64,000 nt of DNA from an uncultured Collinsella sp. Lineage in GTDB: Bacteria > Actinomycetota > Coriobacteriia > Coriobacteriales > Coriobacteriaceae. The position numbers were made by a program, and so were the translations under genes. The stretch lies in NCBI GenBank assembly GCA_900545745.1, contig URAD01000006.1:15390-79389 (forward strand), written 5' to 3'. Shown piece after piece: positions 16,917-24,686 of this stretch (position 1 is the stretch's first letter; every line of letters starts with the position of its first letter). The notes beneath the pieces are model-generated. The model saw only the letters and a list, made by a program, of their open reading frames with translations. It was not told the DNA's origin and did not search any database.

Positions 16917-17195
16917 ATGACTGTTTCCAAAGAGCGCAAGGCGGAGCTGACTGCCCAGTTCGGTAACACCCCGGTCGACACCGGCAACCCCAAGGTTCAG
17001 GTCGCCATCCTGTCCGAGCGCATCAAGGAGCTGACCGAGCACATGAAGTCCCACCAGAAGGACTTCCACACCCGTCGTGGCCTGCTCATGCTCGTCGGCC
17101 GTCGTCGTCGTCTTCTCTCCTACATCAAGAAGAACGACATCGTCGAGTACCGTGAGCTCATCAAGGCTCTGGGCATCCGCGACAACATCCAGTAG
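16917..17195 (+). CDS. rpsO: 30S ribosomal protein S15
   Basis: S15 binds the central domain of 16S rRNA. The 92-residue protein begins MTVSKERKAELTAQFGNTP and contains LTEHMKSHQKDFHTRRGL and GRRRRLLSYIKK, the S15 core. The ATG at 16917 follows AAAGGTGA; the frame is open upstream to 16800 but that part has no S15 similarity. rpsO directly before pnp is a widespread arrangement. Confidence 0.97.
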   Translation: MTVSKERKAELTAQFGNTPVDTGNPKVQVAILSERIKELTEHMKSHQKDFHTRRGLLMLVGRRRRLLSYIKKNDIVEYRELIKALGIRDNIQ

Positions 17196-17210
17196 GATTT
17201 GTACATGCTA

Positions 17211-17242
17211 AGAGCGTCCTGCGCAGCGGGGCGCTCTTTTTG
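17211..17242 (+). terminator. Rho-independent terminator between rpsO and pnp
   Basis: AGAGCGTCC pairs with GGGGCGCTCT (one wobble) around the loop TGCGCAGC and is followed by TTTTT. Confidence 0.88.
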
Positions 17243-17308
17243 TGTAAGGGCGCGAACAATCACGCTCTGAAGCGTGGCGGGGGCAGGGGGCCCGCGTCAC
17301 ATGAGAAG

Positions 17309-17331
17309 CCCGCAGGCAAGGGGTCTGCGGG
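17309..17331 (+). promoter_or_regulatory. Hairpin just upstream of the pnp ribosome binding site
   Basis: CCCGCAG (17309-17315) pairs with CTGCGGG (17325-17331), ending 3 bp before AAAGGAG. In Escherichia coli a pnp leader hairpin is the site of RNase III-dependent autoregulation; the position here suggests similar control, which is an inference. Confidence 0.45.
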
Positions 17332-17344
17332 GTAAAGGAGAACA

Positions 17345-19582
17345 ATGACACTCGTATCCAAGACCTTTGAGCTGTACGGCAAGACCTACACCTTTGAGTC
17401 GGGCGAGCTTGCCAAGCAGGCCACCGGCGCCTGCCTGGTCAAGCAGGGTGACACCACGATGCTCGACACCGTGGTCGTCTCCAAGGAGCGTAAGAACTAC
17501 GACTTCTTCCCGCTGACCGTCGACTTCAACGAGAAGATGTACGCCGCCGGCCGCATCCCGGGTGGCTACCTCAAGCGTGAGGGCCGTCCCAGTGAGAAGG
17601 CTACGCTCACCGCGCGCATGATCGACCGTCCGATTCGCCCGAGCTTCCCGGATGGCTTCCGCAACGAGGTGCACATCGTCGCCACCTCGCTCGTCGCCGA
17701 CCAGGTCAACCCCTTCGACGTCATCAACGTCATGGGTGCTTCTCTGGCCATGACGCTCGGCGGCGTGCCCTTCGAGGGTCCGCTTGCCTGCGTGCGCATC
17801 GGCCGTAACGTGGAGACCGGCGAGTTTATCGTCAACCCCACCTACGAGGAGCGCGAGAACTCCGATCTGGACCTGGAGCTGGGCGGCTCTGCCGACTTCA
17901 TCTCGATGGTCGAGGCCGGCGCCGAGGAGATCTCCGAGGACGACATGCTCGCCGCCATGAAGTTTGGCCAGGAGGCCCTTGCTGCTTTCTGCCAGGCTCA
18001 GGACGAGTTCGTTGCCGAGTGGGAGCAGGTCAACGGCCCCATCGTCAAGAAGGAGTACCCGCTCGACCAGCCCGTCGAGGAGGTCCAGGAGCGCATCTTC
18101 GCCCACTACGACGAGATGGCAGCTGCCCTTCGCGACGCCGACAAGCTCTCCCGTATCGGCAAGGTCGAGGCTCTGAAGGAGTCCATCCGTGCCGAGTTTA
18201 CCGAGGAGGAGCAGGCCGCTTGGGAGCGCGAGATCCCCGTGGCGCTCAAGAAGCTCGAGAAGAAGGCCATGCGCACCATGGTCGTCGAGACCGGTGAGCG
18301 CGTCGACGGCCGTGCCGCCGACGAGATCCGTCCCATCATGGTGAAGGACAACTACCTGCCGCTCGTTCACGGCTCCGGCCTGTTCCAGCGTGGCCAGACC
18401 CAGGTGCTCTCCGTCCTGTCGCTCGGCATGCTCAACGAGGGCCAGCGTCTGGATACCATCGAGCCCACCGAGGGCAAGCGCTACATGCACCACTACAACT
18501 TCCCGCCGTTCTGCACCGGCGAGACCGGCCGCATGGGCAGCCCCAAGCGCCGCGAGATCGGTCACGGCAACCTGGCCGAGCGCGCTCTGCTCCCGGTGCT
18601 TCCCGACGAGAACGAGTTCCCCTACGCCATCCGCGTGGTCTCCGAGGTCATGGAGTCCAACGGCTCCTCTTCGATGGCTTCGACCTGCGGCTCCACGCTC
18701 GCCCTTATGGACGGCGGCGTGCCCATTAAGCGCCCGGTCTCCGGTATCGCCATGGGCTTGATCCAGGAGGAGGGCAAGACCGTGGTCCTGTCCGACATCC
18801 AGGGTCTCGAGGACTTCCTGGGTGACATGGACTTTAAGGTCACCGGCACCACCGAGGGCATCACCGCCCTGCAGATGGACAACAAGGCCACCGGCCTCAC
18901 CTTCGATATCTTGGCCCGCGCCCTGCAGCAGGCCAAGGAGGGTCGTGCCTTCATCCTGCAGAAGATGCTCGATGTGATCCCCGAGCCGCGCCACACCACG
19001 CGCAGCACCGCCCCGCGTATCGTCTCCATCCAGGTTCCGACTGACAAGATTCGCGACGTCATCGGTTCCGGCGGTAAGGTTATCCGCGGCATCCAGGACG
19101 AGACCGGCGCCTCGGTCGACATCCAGGAGGACGGCACCGTCTTTGTCGGCGGCACCGGCGAGTCCGTCGACCAGGCTGTCGAGCGCATCAAGCTCATCAT
19201 CAAGGTTCCCGAGCCGGGCGAGGAGTACACCGGTCGCGTGGTCTCCATCCAGCCCTTCGGCGCCTTCGTCAACCTGCTGCCCGGTAAGGACGGCCTGCTG
19301 CACATCTCCCGCGTCGCCAAGGGCCGCGTGGAGAAGGTCGAGGACGTCCTCAACGTGGGCGACGAGGTCAAGGTCGTCGTCATCGAGGTCGACGATCGCG
19401 GCAAGATCTCGCTCGATCGTCTGGATAAGCCCGAGGCTCCGGCTCGCGCCGAGGGTGCCTCCGAGGGCGACGGCGAGCACTTCCAGCGTCGTGAGCGTCC
19501 GCGTCGCGAGCGCAGCGACCGTCCGCGCCGTCCCGGCGACAACGGAGGCCGCAAGCCCCGCCGCCACCACGACGCCGAGTAA
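17345..19582 (+). CDS. pnp: Polyribonucleotide nucleotidyltransferase (PNPase)
   Basis: PNPase is a phosphorolytic 3'-5' exoribonuclease, a trimer and core member of RNA degradation complexes. The 745-residue protein has two RNase PH-type domains separated by a helical domain, active-site segment LGDMDFKVTGT in the second PH domain, a KH domain (about 555-615, IRDVIGSGGKVIRGI) and an S1 domain (about 625-695, GRVVSIQPFGAFVNLL). The last 45 residues are an Arg/Pro/Asp-rich tail, a plausible disordered RNA- or protein-contact region. The start has AAAGGAG 5 bp upstream. Confidence 0.97.
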   Translation: MTLVSKTFELYGKTYTFESGELAKQATGACLVKQGDTTMLDTVVVSKERKNYDFFPLTVDFNEKMYAAGRIPGGYLKREGRPSEKATLTARMIDRPIRPSFPDGFRNEVHIVATSLVADQVNPFDVINVMGASLAMTLGGVPFEGPLACVRIGRNVETGEFIVNPTYEERENSDLDLELGGSADFISMVEAGAEEISEDDMLAAMKFGQEALAAFCQAQDEFVAEWEQVNGPIVKKEYPLDQPVEEVQERIFAHYDEMAAALRDADKLSRIGKVEALKESIRAEFTEEEQAAWEREIPVALKKLEKKAMRTMVVETGERVDGRAADEIRPIMVKDNYLPLVHGSGLFQRGQTQVLSVLSLGMLNEGQRLDTIEPTEGKRYMHHYNFPPFCTGETGRMGSPKRREIGHGNLAERALLPVLPDENEFPYAIRVVSEVMESNGSSSMASTCGSTLALMDGGVPIKRPVSGIAMGLIQEEGKTVVLSDIQGLEDFLGDMDFKVTGTTEGITALQMDNKATGLTFDILARALQQAKEGRAFILQKMLDVIPEPRHTTRSTAPRIVSIQVPTDKIRDVIGSGGKVIRGIQDETGASVDIQEDGTVFVGGTGESVDQAVERIKLIIKVPEPGEEYTGRVVSIQPFGAFVNLLPGKDGLLHISRVAKGRVEKVEDVLNVGDEVKVVVIEVDDRGKISLDRLDKPEAPARAEGASEGDGEHFQRRERPRRERSDRPRRPGDNGGRKPRRHHDAE

Positions 19583-19605
19583 CAGCTAAACATAAGCAGA
19601 TCAAC

Positions 19606-19636
19606 AAGGGCGACTCCGTACAGGGGTCGCCCTTTT
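19606..19636 (+). terminator. Rho-independent terminator after pnp
   Basis: GGGCGACTCC pairs with GGGGTCGCCC around loop GTACA and is followed by TTTT. Its last bases (CCCTTTT) are also the outer end of the left arm of the adjacent palindromic element. Confidence 0.92.
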
Positions 19637-19776
19637 GCTATTCCCGGCGGGGTCCGCGGATAAAGTTTCCTGCTCTACAGTCCTGCTCACGACGGAGGCC
19701 ACATTAAGTGGCCTCCTGTTCGTGCGGAACTCGCGATAAACTTTATCCGCGGCCCCCGCCGGGAATAGCAAAAGGG
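19630..19776. repeat. Palindromic element, family 1, copy A (147 bp)
   Basis: Outer arms of 39 bp (19630-19668 and 19738-19776) are complementary at 38 of 39 positions. Inside are a conserved unpaired left strand (19669-19693, starting CCTGCTCTACAGTCCTGC), a central 9-bp hairpin GGAGGCCAC-ATTAA-GTGGCCTCC (19694-19716), and a conserved right strand (19717-19737, containing TGCGGAACTCGCGAT). A second copy at 19905-20045 lies in opposite orientation with the same core but unrelated arms. No reading frame in it looks coding. Confidence 0.9.
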
Positions 19777-19904
19777 CTGGTAGGTGTGGGTTGCGATTTT
19801 GTCAGACAGTCTATTCAGTTATCTGAATTCAGATCTTTAGATAATCGCATGTGCGCCATTGCCCCAGATAAAACTGACCAAAATAAACTTGTCCCTTTTT
19901 GTCA
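19777..19904. other. 128-bp non-coding spacer between the two palindromic elements
   Basis: AT-richer than its surroundings. It contains the perfect 14-bp palindrome ATCTGAATTCAGAT (19821-19834) and TTATCT/AGATAA arms around it. No promoter, gene or terminator is recognisable. Confidence 0.5.
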
Positions 19905-20045
19905 GGTCTGGTCTCAGCGGGCCCGGCACGGGCTAAGTTTATCGCGAGTTCCGCACGCAAAGGAAAGCACTTAATGTGCTTTCCGTCTTGCGCAGGACTG
20001 TAGAGCAGGAAACTTAGCCCGTGCCGGGCCCGCTGAGACCAGACC
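19905..20045. repeat. Palindromic element, family 1, copy B (141 bp, inverted relative to copy A)
   Basis: Outer arms of 36 bp (19905-19940 and 20010-20045) are perfectly complementary. The inside is the reverse complement of the copy A core: ATCGCGAGTTCCGCACGCAA, central hairpin GGAAAGCAC-TTAAT-GTGCTTTCC (19962-19984), and GCAGGACTGTAGAGCAGG. Relative to copy A the central stem has three compensatory base-pair changes and the arms share only the innermost AAGTTT. Confidence 0.9.
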
Positions 20046-20108
20046 GGCGGGATAGACCAGTTCAGATGGGGCTTTGATGCATGGGTGGTCTGTTGTTGTG
20101 CAAATGGG

Positions 20109-20114
20109 TATCAT
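20109..20114 (+). promoter_or_regulatory. -10 element (TGGGTATCAT) for rnjA
   Basis: TATCAT preceded by ATGGG lies 120 bp before the rnjA start, downstream of the palindromic elements. It matches the local GGG-TANNNT pattern; no -35 box is clear. Confidence 0.5.
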
Positions 20115-20233
20115 ACTGAGGTTATTGCATCGACTCTGCGATGCATGTTTGTACGTTCCCGGCGGTCGGTTTGCCAGAAGCGCCCCGTCGGTTGTTCCAG
20201 ACCCGTTTCGAAGAAAGGAAACCACACTAACCT

Positions 20234-21904
20234 ATGGCAGCTAAAAAATCATCTCCCTTGAAGATCATTCCGCTCGGCGGCCTTGACGGCATCGGCAAGA
20301 ACATGACGGTCTTCGAATGCGGCGACGACATGGTGCTCGTTGACGCTGGCCTCATGTTCCCCGACGATTCCCAGCCCGGTATTGACCTGGTGCTTCCCGA
20401 CTACACCTATGTTCTGGAGAACGAGGAGAAGCTCCGCGGTATCGTCGTCACCCACGGCCACGAGGACCACACCGGTTCGCTTCCGTATCTGCTGCAGGAC
20501 CTCAACAACAAGGTGCCCATCTTCTCGAGCAAGCTGACGCTTGGCTTTATCGAAGGCAAGCTTTCTGAGTTCCGCATCCGCGCACCCAAGTTCCGCGAGG
20601 TTAAGGGCGGCAGCCATGTCAACCTCGGCGGCATCTCGCTCGACTTCTTCTCGATGACGCACTCCATCCCCGGCGCTCTGGGCGTGTTCATTCGCACCAA
20701 TCAGGGCACCGTTATGCACACTGGCGACTTTAAGCTCGACCAGACGCCCATCGATGGTGTCACGCCCGACTATGCCGCTATCAGCCGCTTTGCCAAGCAG
20801 GGCATCGACCTGTTGCTGTCCGACTCCACCAATGCCACGGTTCCCGGCTTTACCAAGTCCGAGGCCGAGGTTGGTCCCAACCTACTGCATGCCATCAAGA
20901 ACGCCCCGGGTCGCGTGTTCGTCGCTTCGTTCTCGAGCCATATCCATCGTTTGCAGCAGATCTGCGATGCCGCCCGCAAGTGCGGCCGTAAGGTCGTTGT
21001 GACCGGTCGCTCCATGCTCACCAACACCCGCGTCGCGCGCGAGCTGGGCTACCTCAACATCGACGATGCCGATATCATCGATGCCTTCGATATCGATAAC
21101 CTGCCCGACGACAAGATCGTCGTCATGTGCACCGGTTCGCAGGGCGAGCCGCTGTCGGCCCTGTCCCGCATGGCCAATGGCGAGCACAAGACGCTCTCTA
21201 TCCACGAGGGCGATACCGTCATCCTCTCGGCAACTCCCGTTCCCGGCAACGAGAAAGCCGTTCAGCAGGTCGTCAACAGCTTGGCCAAGCTCGGCTGCGA
21301 CGTGTGGGATAAGAACCGTGCTCTTGTCCACGTCTCGGGCCACGGCAGCCAGGAGGAGCTTAAGCTCCTGATGGCCATGGCCAAGCCCACGTACTTTATG
21401 CCGGTTCACGGTGAGGCCGTGCATCTGCGCGCCCATGCCCAGCTGGCCCGCAAGATGGGCATCAAGGATGATCACATCTTTATCCTCGATAACGGCGACA
21501 CGCTCGAGATGCGCGGTGGTATCGTCAAGCGTGGTACGCCCGTCGAGTCCGGCGTCGTCTACGTCGACGGCCTGCGTATCGGCGATACCGACCCCATCGT
21601 CCTGCGCGATCGCCAGAAGCTCGCCAATGACGGTATGGTCACGGCCGTCGCCATCGTCTCGCTCAAGCACAAGAAGATTGAGGCCATCGAGTTCTCGGGC
21701 CGCGGCGTCTCGTTTGCCATCGACGACCAGTTCTCCGAGGATGCCTCCGCGTCTATTATGAAGACGATTGAGAAGGGCAAGTTCAGCTTTACGAGCAGCG
21801 GTTCCGATGCCATTCGCAAGGCCGTGCGCGACTCGCTCTCTAACTTTATCTGGAGTCGTACGCGCACTCGTCCGATGATCATCCCGGTCGTCATGGAGGT
21901 TTAG
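20234..21904 (+). CDS. rnjA: Ribonuclease J
   Basis: RNase J is a metallo-beta-lactamase/beta-CASP nuclease with 5'-3' exonuclease and endonuclease activity in mRNA decay and rRNA maturation. The 556-residue protein shows the metal motif HGHEDH (H74, H76, D78, H79), HTGDFKLDQTP, SDSTNAT, the beta-CASP part with CTGSQGEPLSALSRMA, and the late HVSGHGSQEELK motif. The ATG at 20234 follows GAAAGGAAACC. It probably heads a transcript with ftsK (1-bp gap). Confidence 0.95.
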   Translation: MAAKKSSPLKIIPLGGLDGIGKNMTVFECGDDMVLVDAGLMFPDDSQPGIDLVLPDYTYVLENEEKLRGIVVTHGHEDHTGSLPYLLQDLNNKVPIFSSKLTLGFIEGKLSEFRIRAPKFREVKGGSHVNLGGISLDFFSMTHSIPGALGVFIRTNQGTVMHTGDFKLDQTPIDGVTPDYAAISRFAKQGIDLLLSDSTNATVPGFTKSEAEVGPNLLHAIKNAPGRVFVASFSSHIHRLQQICDAARKCGRKVVVTGRSMLTNTRVARELGYLNIDDADIIDAFDIDNLPDDKIVVMCTGSQGEPLSALSRMANGEHKTLSIHEGDTVILSATPVPGNEKAVQQVVNSLAKLGCDVWDKNRALVHVSGHGSQEELKLLMAMAKPTYFMPVHGEAVHLRAHAQLARKMGIKDDHIFILDNGDTLEMRGGIVKRGTPVESGVVYVDGLRIGDTDPIVLRDRQKLANDGMVTAVAIVSLKHKKIEAIEFSGRGVSFAIDDQFSEDASASIMKTIEKGKFSFTSSGSDAIRKAVRDSLSNFIWSRTRTRPMIIPVVMEV

Positions 21905-21905
21905 T

Positions 21906-24686
21906 TTGGCGCGCGGATCTGCACAAAACGCCAAAGGCAATAAAGCCAACAACCAACCGGCATCTGCTAAGGGTGCCGGTTCCCATCTTCGTGCCAATAA
22001 GGGCCACGAGACCGACTTCGACGATTTTGAGCCCCTGGTCGAGCCCTCGGCCAACCGCGATATCGCCGGCGTGGTCATCGCCGTTTTGGCGATTGCGTCC
22101 TTCATTGCCGTGATTTCGCCGGCGACTGCACCCGTTACGGCTGCGGTTGCCGGTTTCTACCACCTGGGCTTTGGTCTGGGCGCCTACGTGCTGCCGATCG
22201 TTATTTTGCTGTTTGCCGCCACGCTCTTTTTAGGCGAGGACTCGCCGCTCAACGTGCGCTCTGTTGCGGGCGGAGCCGTGGTCTTTATCGCCGTCGTCTC
22301 CATTCTTTCGCTGATGGTGCCGGGTACGAGTGTCTCGTGTGACCTTATGTTCACGCCGCAAAATTTGTCCGCCTCGGGTGGCTACATCGGTGCGTTTATT
22401 GCGAGTGCGCTGCAGAATGCCCTGGGTAAGCCTATCGCGATGGTAGTCCTGTTGGGCCTTGTCGTCGTGGGCTTGGTCATCATCGGCTTTTCGGTGGGTG
22501 GCGTGCTGCGCTCTGCTCGCGACCGTGCGGCCGATTTTGCCGAGCGCCGTCGTGCCGATGTCAACGCCAGCCCGTGGGGTGACGACGAAGCCCTGTCGGT
22601 GCCCGGCGTTGCCCGTCCGCACCTGAGCATTCTTCGTCAAAAGGGCTCCGATGCTGCCGTGACCACGGTCATGGGCAACGATGTGGACCCGGTTTTGGAC
22701 GATGACGACGAGGACGAGAATCCGTTTGTCGACGTGTCCGAGTCGGTTGAGGTTGAGCGCGCTAAGACGACGCTGCTGCCGCGCCGCCATGCCAAGAAGG
22801 GCAAGGCTGCGCCTAAGCTCAATACAAGCGAGCCCGACCCGTCTTGGTCCGATAGCGAGATTGAGCTCACCGAGGGCGATGACGAGGACGACGAGGCTCC
22901 GATTGAGACCGCAAAGACAACTTTGCTGCCGCGTCGCCATGCAAAGCGCGACCAGGTAACCGGCCAGCTTTCGATGGAAGACGACCCCGATAAGATCGAC
23001 GAGTTCGAACCGCCGTTTGCGGTGAATCCTGTTTCGGCAGCACCTCAGATTCCCGACTTCTTGAAGCATCCCAAGGTTGCCGATGCGCCTGCCTCGAGTG
23101 CCGTCGAATCGGCTGCGGCTAGCGATGGGGGAGCGGACGGTGGCGCCGCAGATAACGAGGGCGAAGAAGAGGACGGCCTCAAGCTTCCGCCGCTCGAAAT
23201 CCTGCATGCCAACCCGCAGTCGGCTTCCGCCGCGTCTTCGGACAAGGAGTTGGAGCAGACCGTTGAGTCACTGCAATCCACCTTGCTTGAGTTTGGCCGC
23301 AGTGCCCGCGTGGTCGGCTGGATCGCCGGCCCCACGGTGACGACCTTTAAGCTGCAACCTGGTGAGGGCGAGCGCGTGAGCAAGATTTCGAGCCTCGAGG
23401 ACGATATCGCGCTTTCGCTCGCTGCCCAGTCGGTACGTATCTTTGCCCCGATCCCCGGCACCTCGCTCGTGGGCATCGAGATTCCCAACCGCAAGCGCCA
23501 GAACGTCAACCTGGGCGACGTGCTGCCCTATGTGAAGGGCGGTCCGCTCGAGCTCGCCATCGGCCGCGATGCCGAGGGCACGCCGGTTGTCGCCGACCTT
23601 GCCAAGATGCCCCACCTGTTGATTGCCGGTACGACCGGTTCTGGTAAGTCGGTGATGATCAACTCCATCATCACGACTCTGCTCATGCGTACTCTTCCCG
23701 AGGACGTTCGCCTGATCATGGTCGACCCCAAGCGCGTCGAGCTTGCGGGCTATAACGGACTGCCGCATCTCTATGTGCCCGTGGTGACCGAGCCCAAGCA
23801 GGCCGCGAGCGCTCTGCAATGGGCCGTGTCCGAGATGGAGCGTCGCCTGAAGGTCTTCGAGCGTCTCAACGTGCGTAAGATCTCGACCTACAACGAAAAG
23901 CAGGCCGCCGGCGAGTTTGAGCATTACGACAATCCGCCGCAAAAGATGCCCTACCTGGTCATCATCATTGACGAGCTCTCGGACCTGATGATGGTCGCCG
24001 GTAAGGATGTCGAGGCCTCGATCGTGCGTATTGCACAGCTGGGCCGTGCCGCCGGTATTCATCTTATCGTGGCCACGCAGCGTCCCAGCTCAAACGTGGT
24101 GACGGGCCTCATCAAGGCCAACATCACCAATCGCATCGCCTTTAACGTCGCCACGGGCATCGACTCGCGCGTCATCATCGACCAGATGGGTGCCGAAAAG
24201 CTTACCGGTTTGGGCGACATGCTGTTCTCCAAGGTCGACTGGGGCAAGCCTCGCCGTATCCAGGGCTGCTTTGTCTCGGACGATGAAATCAATGAGATTG
24301 TCGAGTTCGTCAAGTCGCAGAGCGAGCCCGACTACCACGAGGAGATTCTGTCTGCCGTGGCGCCCGCTTCCATGTCCATGGCGGGTGGCGGCGGCATTGT
24401 CCGCACCGGAGTAGCCGAGCCGCAAGACGATGATCCGCTCATTTGGGAAGCCGCCCATATTGTGGTGGAATCGCAGCTTGGCTCCACATCTGGCCTGCAA
24501 CGTCGTCTGAAGGTTGGCTACGCGCGTGCCGGGCGTATTATGGACATGCTGGAAGAAAAGGGTGTCGTCGGCCCGCCCGACGGTTCCAAGCCGCGCGAGG
24601 TCCTGTTGGACGAGGAGGGGCTTGCCGCGCTGGAGTCTGTCGACGCCGAGATGGCACGTGAAGATCGTGAGTTTGGAGGATTCTGA
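21906..24686 (+). CDS. ftsK: DNA translocase FtsK/SpoIIIE
   Basis: FtsK pumps chromosomal DNA through the division septum. The 926-residue protein has an N-terminal membrane domain with about four segments (residues 55-195), a long acidic linker, and the motor with Walker A GTTGSGKS (575-582) and the DPKRVEL motif, then the gamma winged-helix domain near the C-terminus (GSTSGLQRRLKVGYARAGRI) for polar-sequence reading. The linker holds two identical 12-residue repeats AKTTLLPRRHAK at about 286-297 and 336-347, embedded in acidic sequence. The start is TTG at 21906 with GGAGGT upstream. Its stop overlaps the next ATG. Confidence 0.95.
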   Translation: MARGSAQNAKGNKANNQPASAKGAGSHLRANKGHETDFDDFEPLVEPSANRDIAGVVIAVLAIASFIAVISPATAPVTAAVAGFYHLGFGLGAYVLPIVILLFAATLFLGEDSPLNVRSVAGGAVVFIAVVSILSLMVPGTSVSCDLMFTPQNLSASGGYIGAFIASALQNALGKPIAMVVLLGLVVVGLVIIGFSVGGVLRSARDRAADFAERRRADVNASPWGDDEALSVPGVARPHLSILRQKGSDAAVTTVMGNDVDPVLDDDDEDENPFVDVSESVEVERAKTTLLPRRHAKKGKAAPKLNTSEPDPSWSDSEIELTEGDDEDDEAPIETAKTTLLPRRHAKRDQVTGQLSMEDDPDKIDEFEPPFAVNPVSAAPQIPDFLKHPKVADAPASSAVESAAASDGGADGGAADNEGEEEDGLKLPPLEILHANPQSASAASSDKELEQTVESLQSTLLEFGRSARVVGWIAGPTVTTFKLQPGEGERVSKISSLEDDIALSLAAQSVRIFAPIPGTSLVGIEIPNRKRQNVNLGDVLPYVKGGPLELAIGRDAEGTPVVADLAKMPHLLIAGTTGSGKSVMINSIITTLLMRTLPEDVRLIMVDPKRVELAGYNGLPHLYVPVVTEPKQAASALQWAVSEMERRLKVFERLNVRKISTYNEKQAAGEFEHYDNPPQKMPYLVIIIDELSDLMMVAGKDVEASIVRIAQLGRAAGIHLIVATQRPSSNVVTGLIKANITNRIAFNVATGIDSRVIIDQMGAEKLTGLGDMLFSKVDWGKPRRIQGCFVSDDEINEIVEFVKSQSEPDYHEEILSAVAPASMSMAGGGGIVRTGVAEPQDDDPLIWEAAHIVVESQLGSTSGLQRRLKVGYARAGRIMDMLEEKGVVGPPDGSKPREVLLDEEGLAALESVDAEMAREDREFGGF

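Noticed and set aside
17297..19570. 757-codon minus-strand open frame opposite pnp
   Set aside because: Leu/Val/Asp/Gly-rich antisense shadow of pnp with no family similarity.
19630..20045. Retron, integron attC site or insertion sequence as the identity of family-1 palindromes
   Set aside because: No reverse transcriptase, integrase or transposase gene is present and no attC R-box or target-site duplication could be recognised; kept only as analogies.
19708..20225. Two short open frames (plus 19708-19974, minus 19971-20225) in the pnp-rnjA gap
   Set aside because: They run through the palindromic arms and cores, lack ribosome binding sites and have no protein features.
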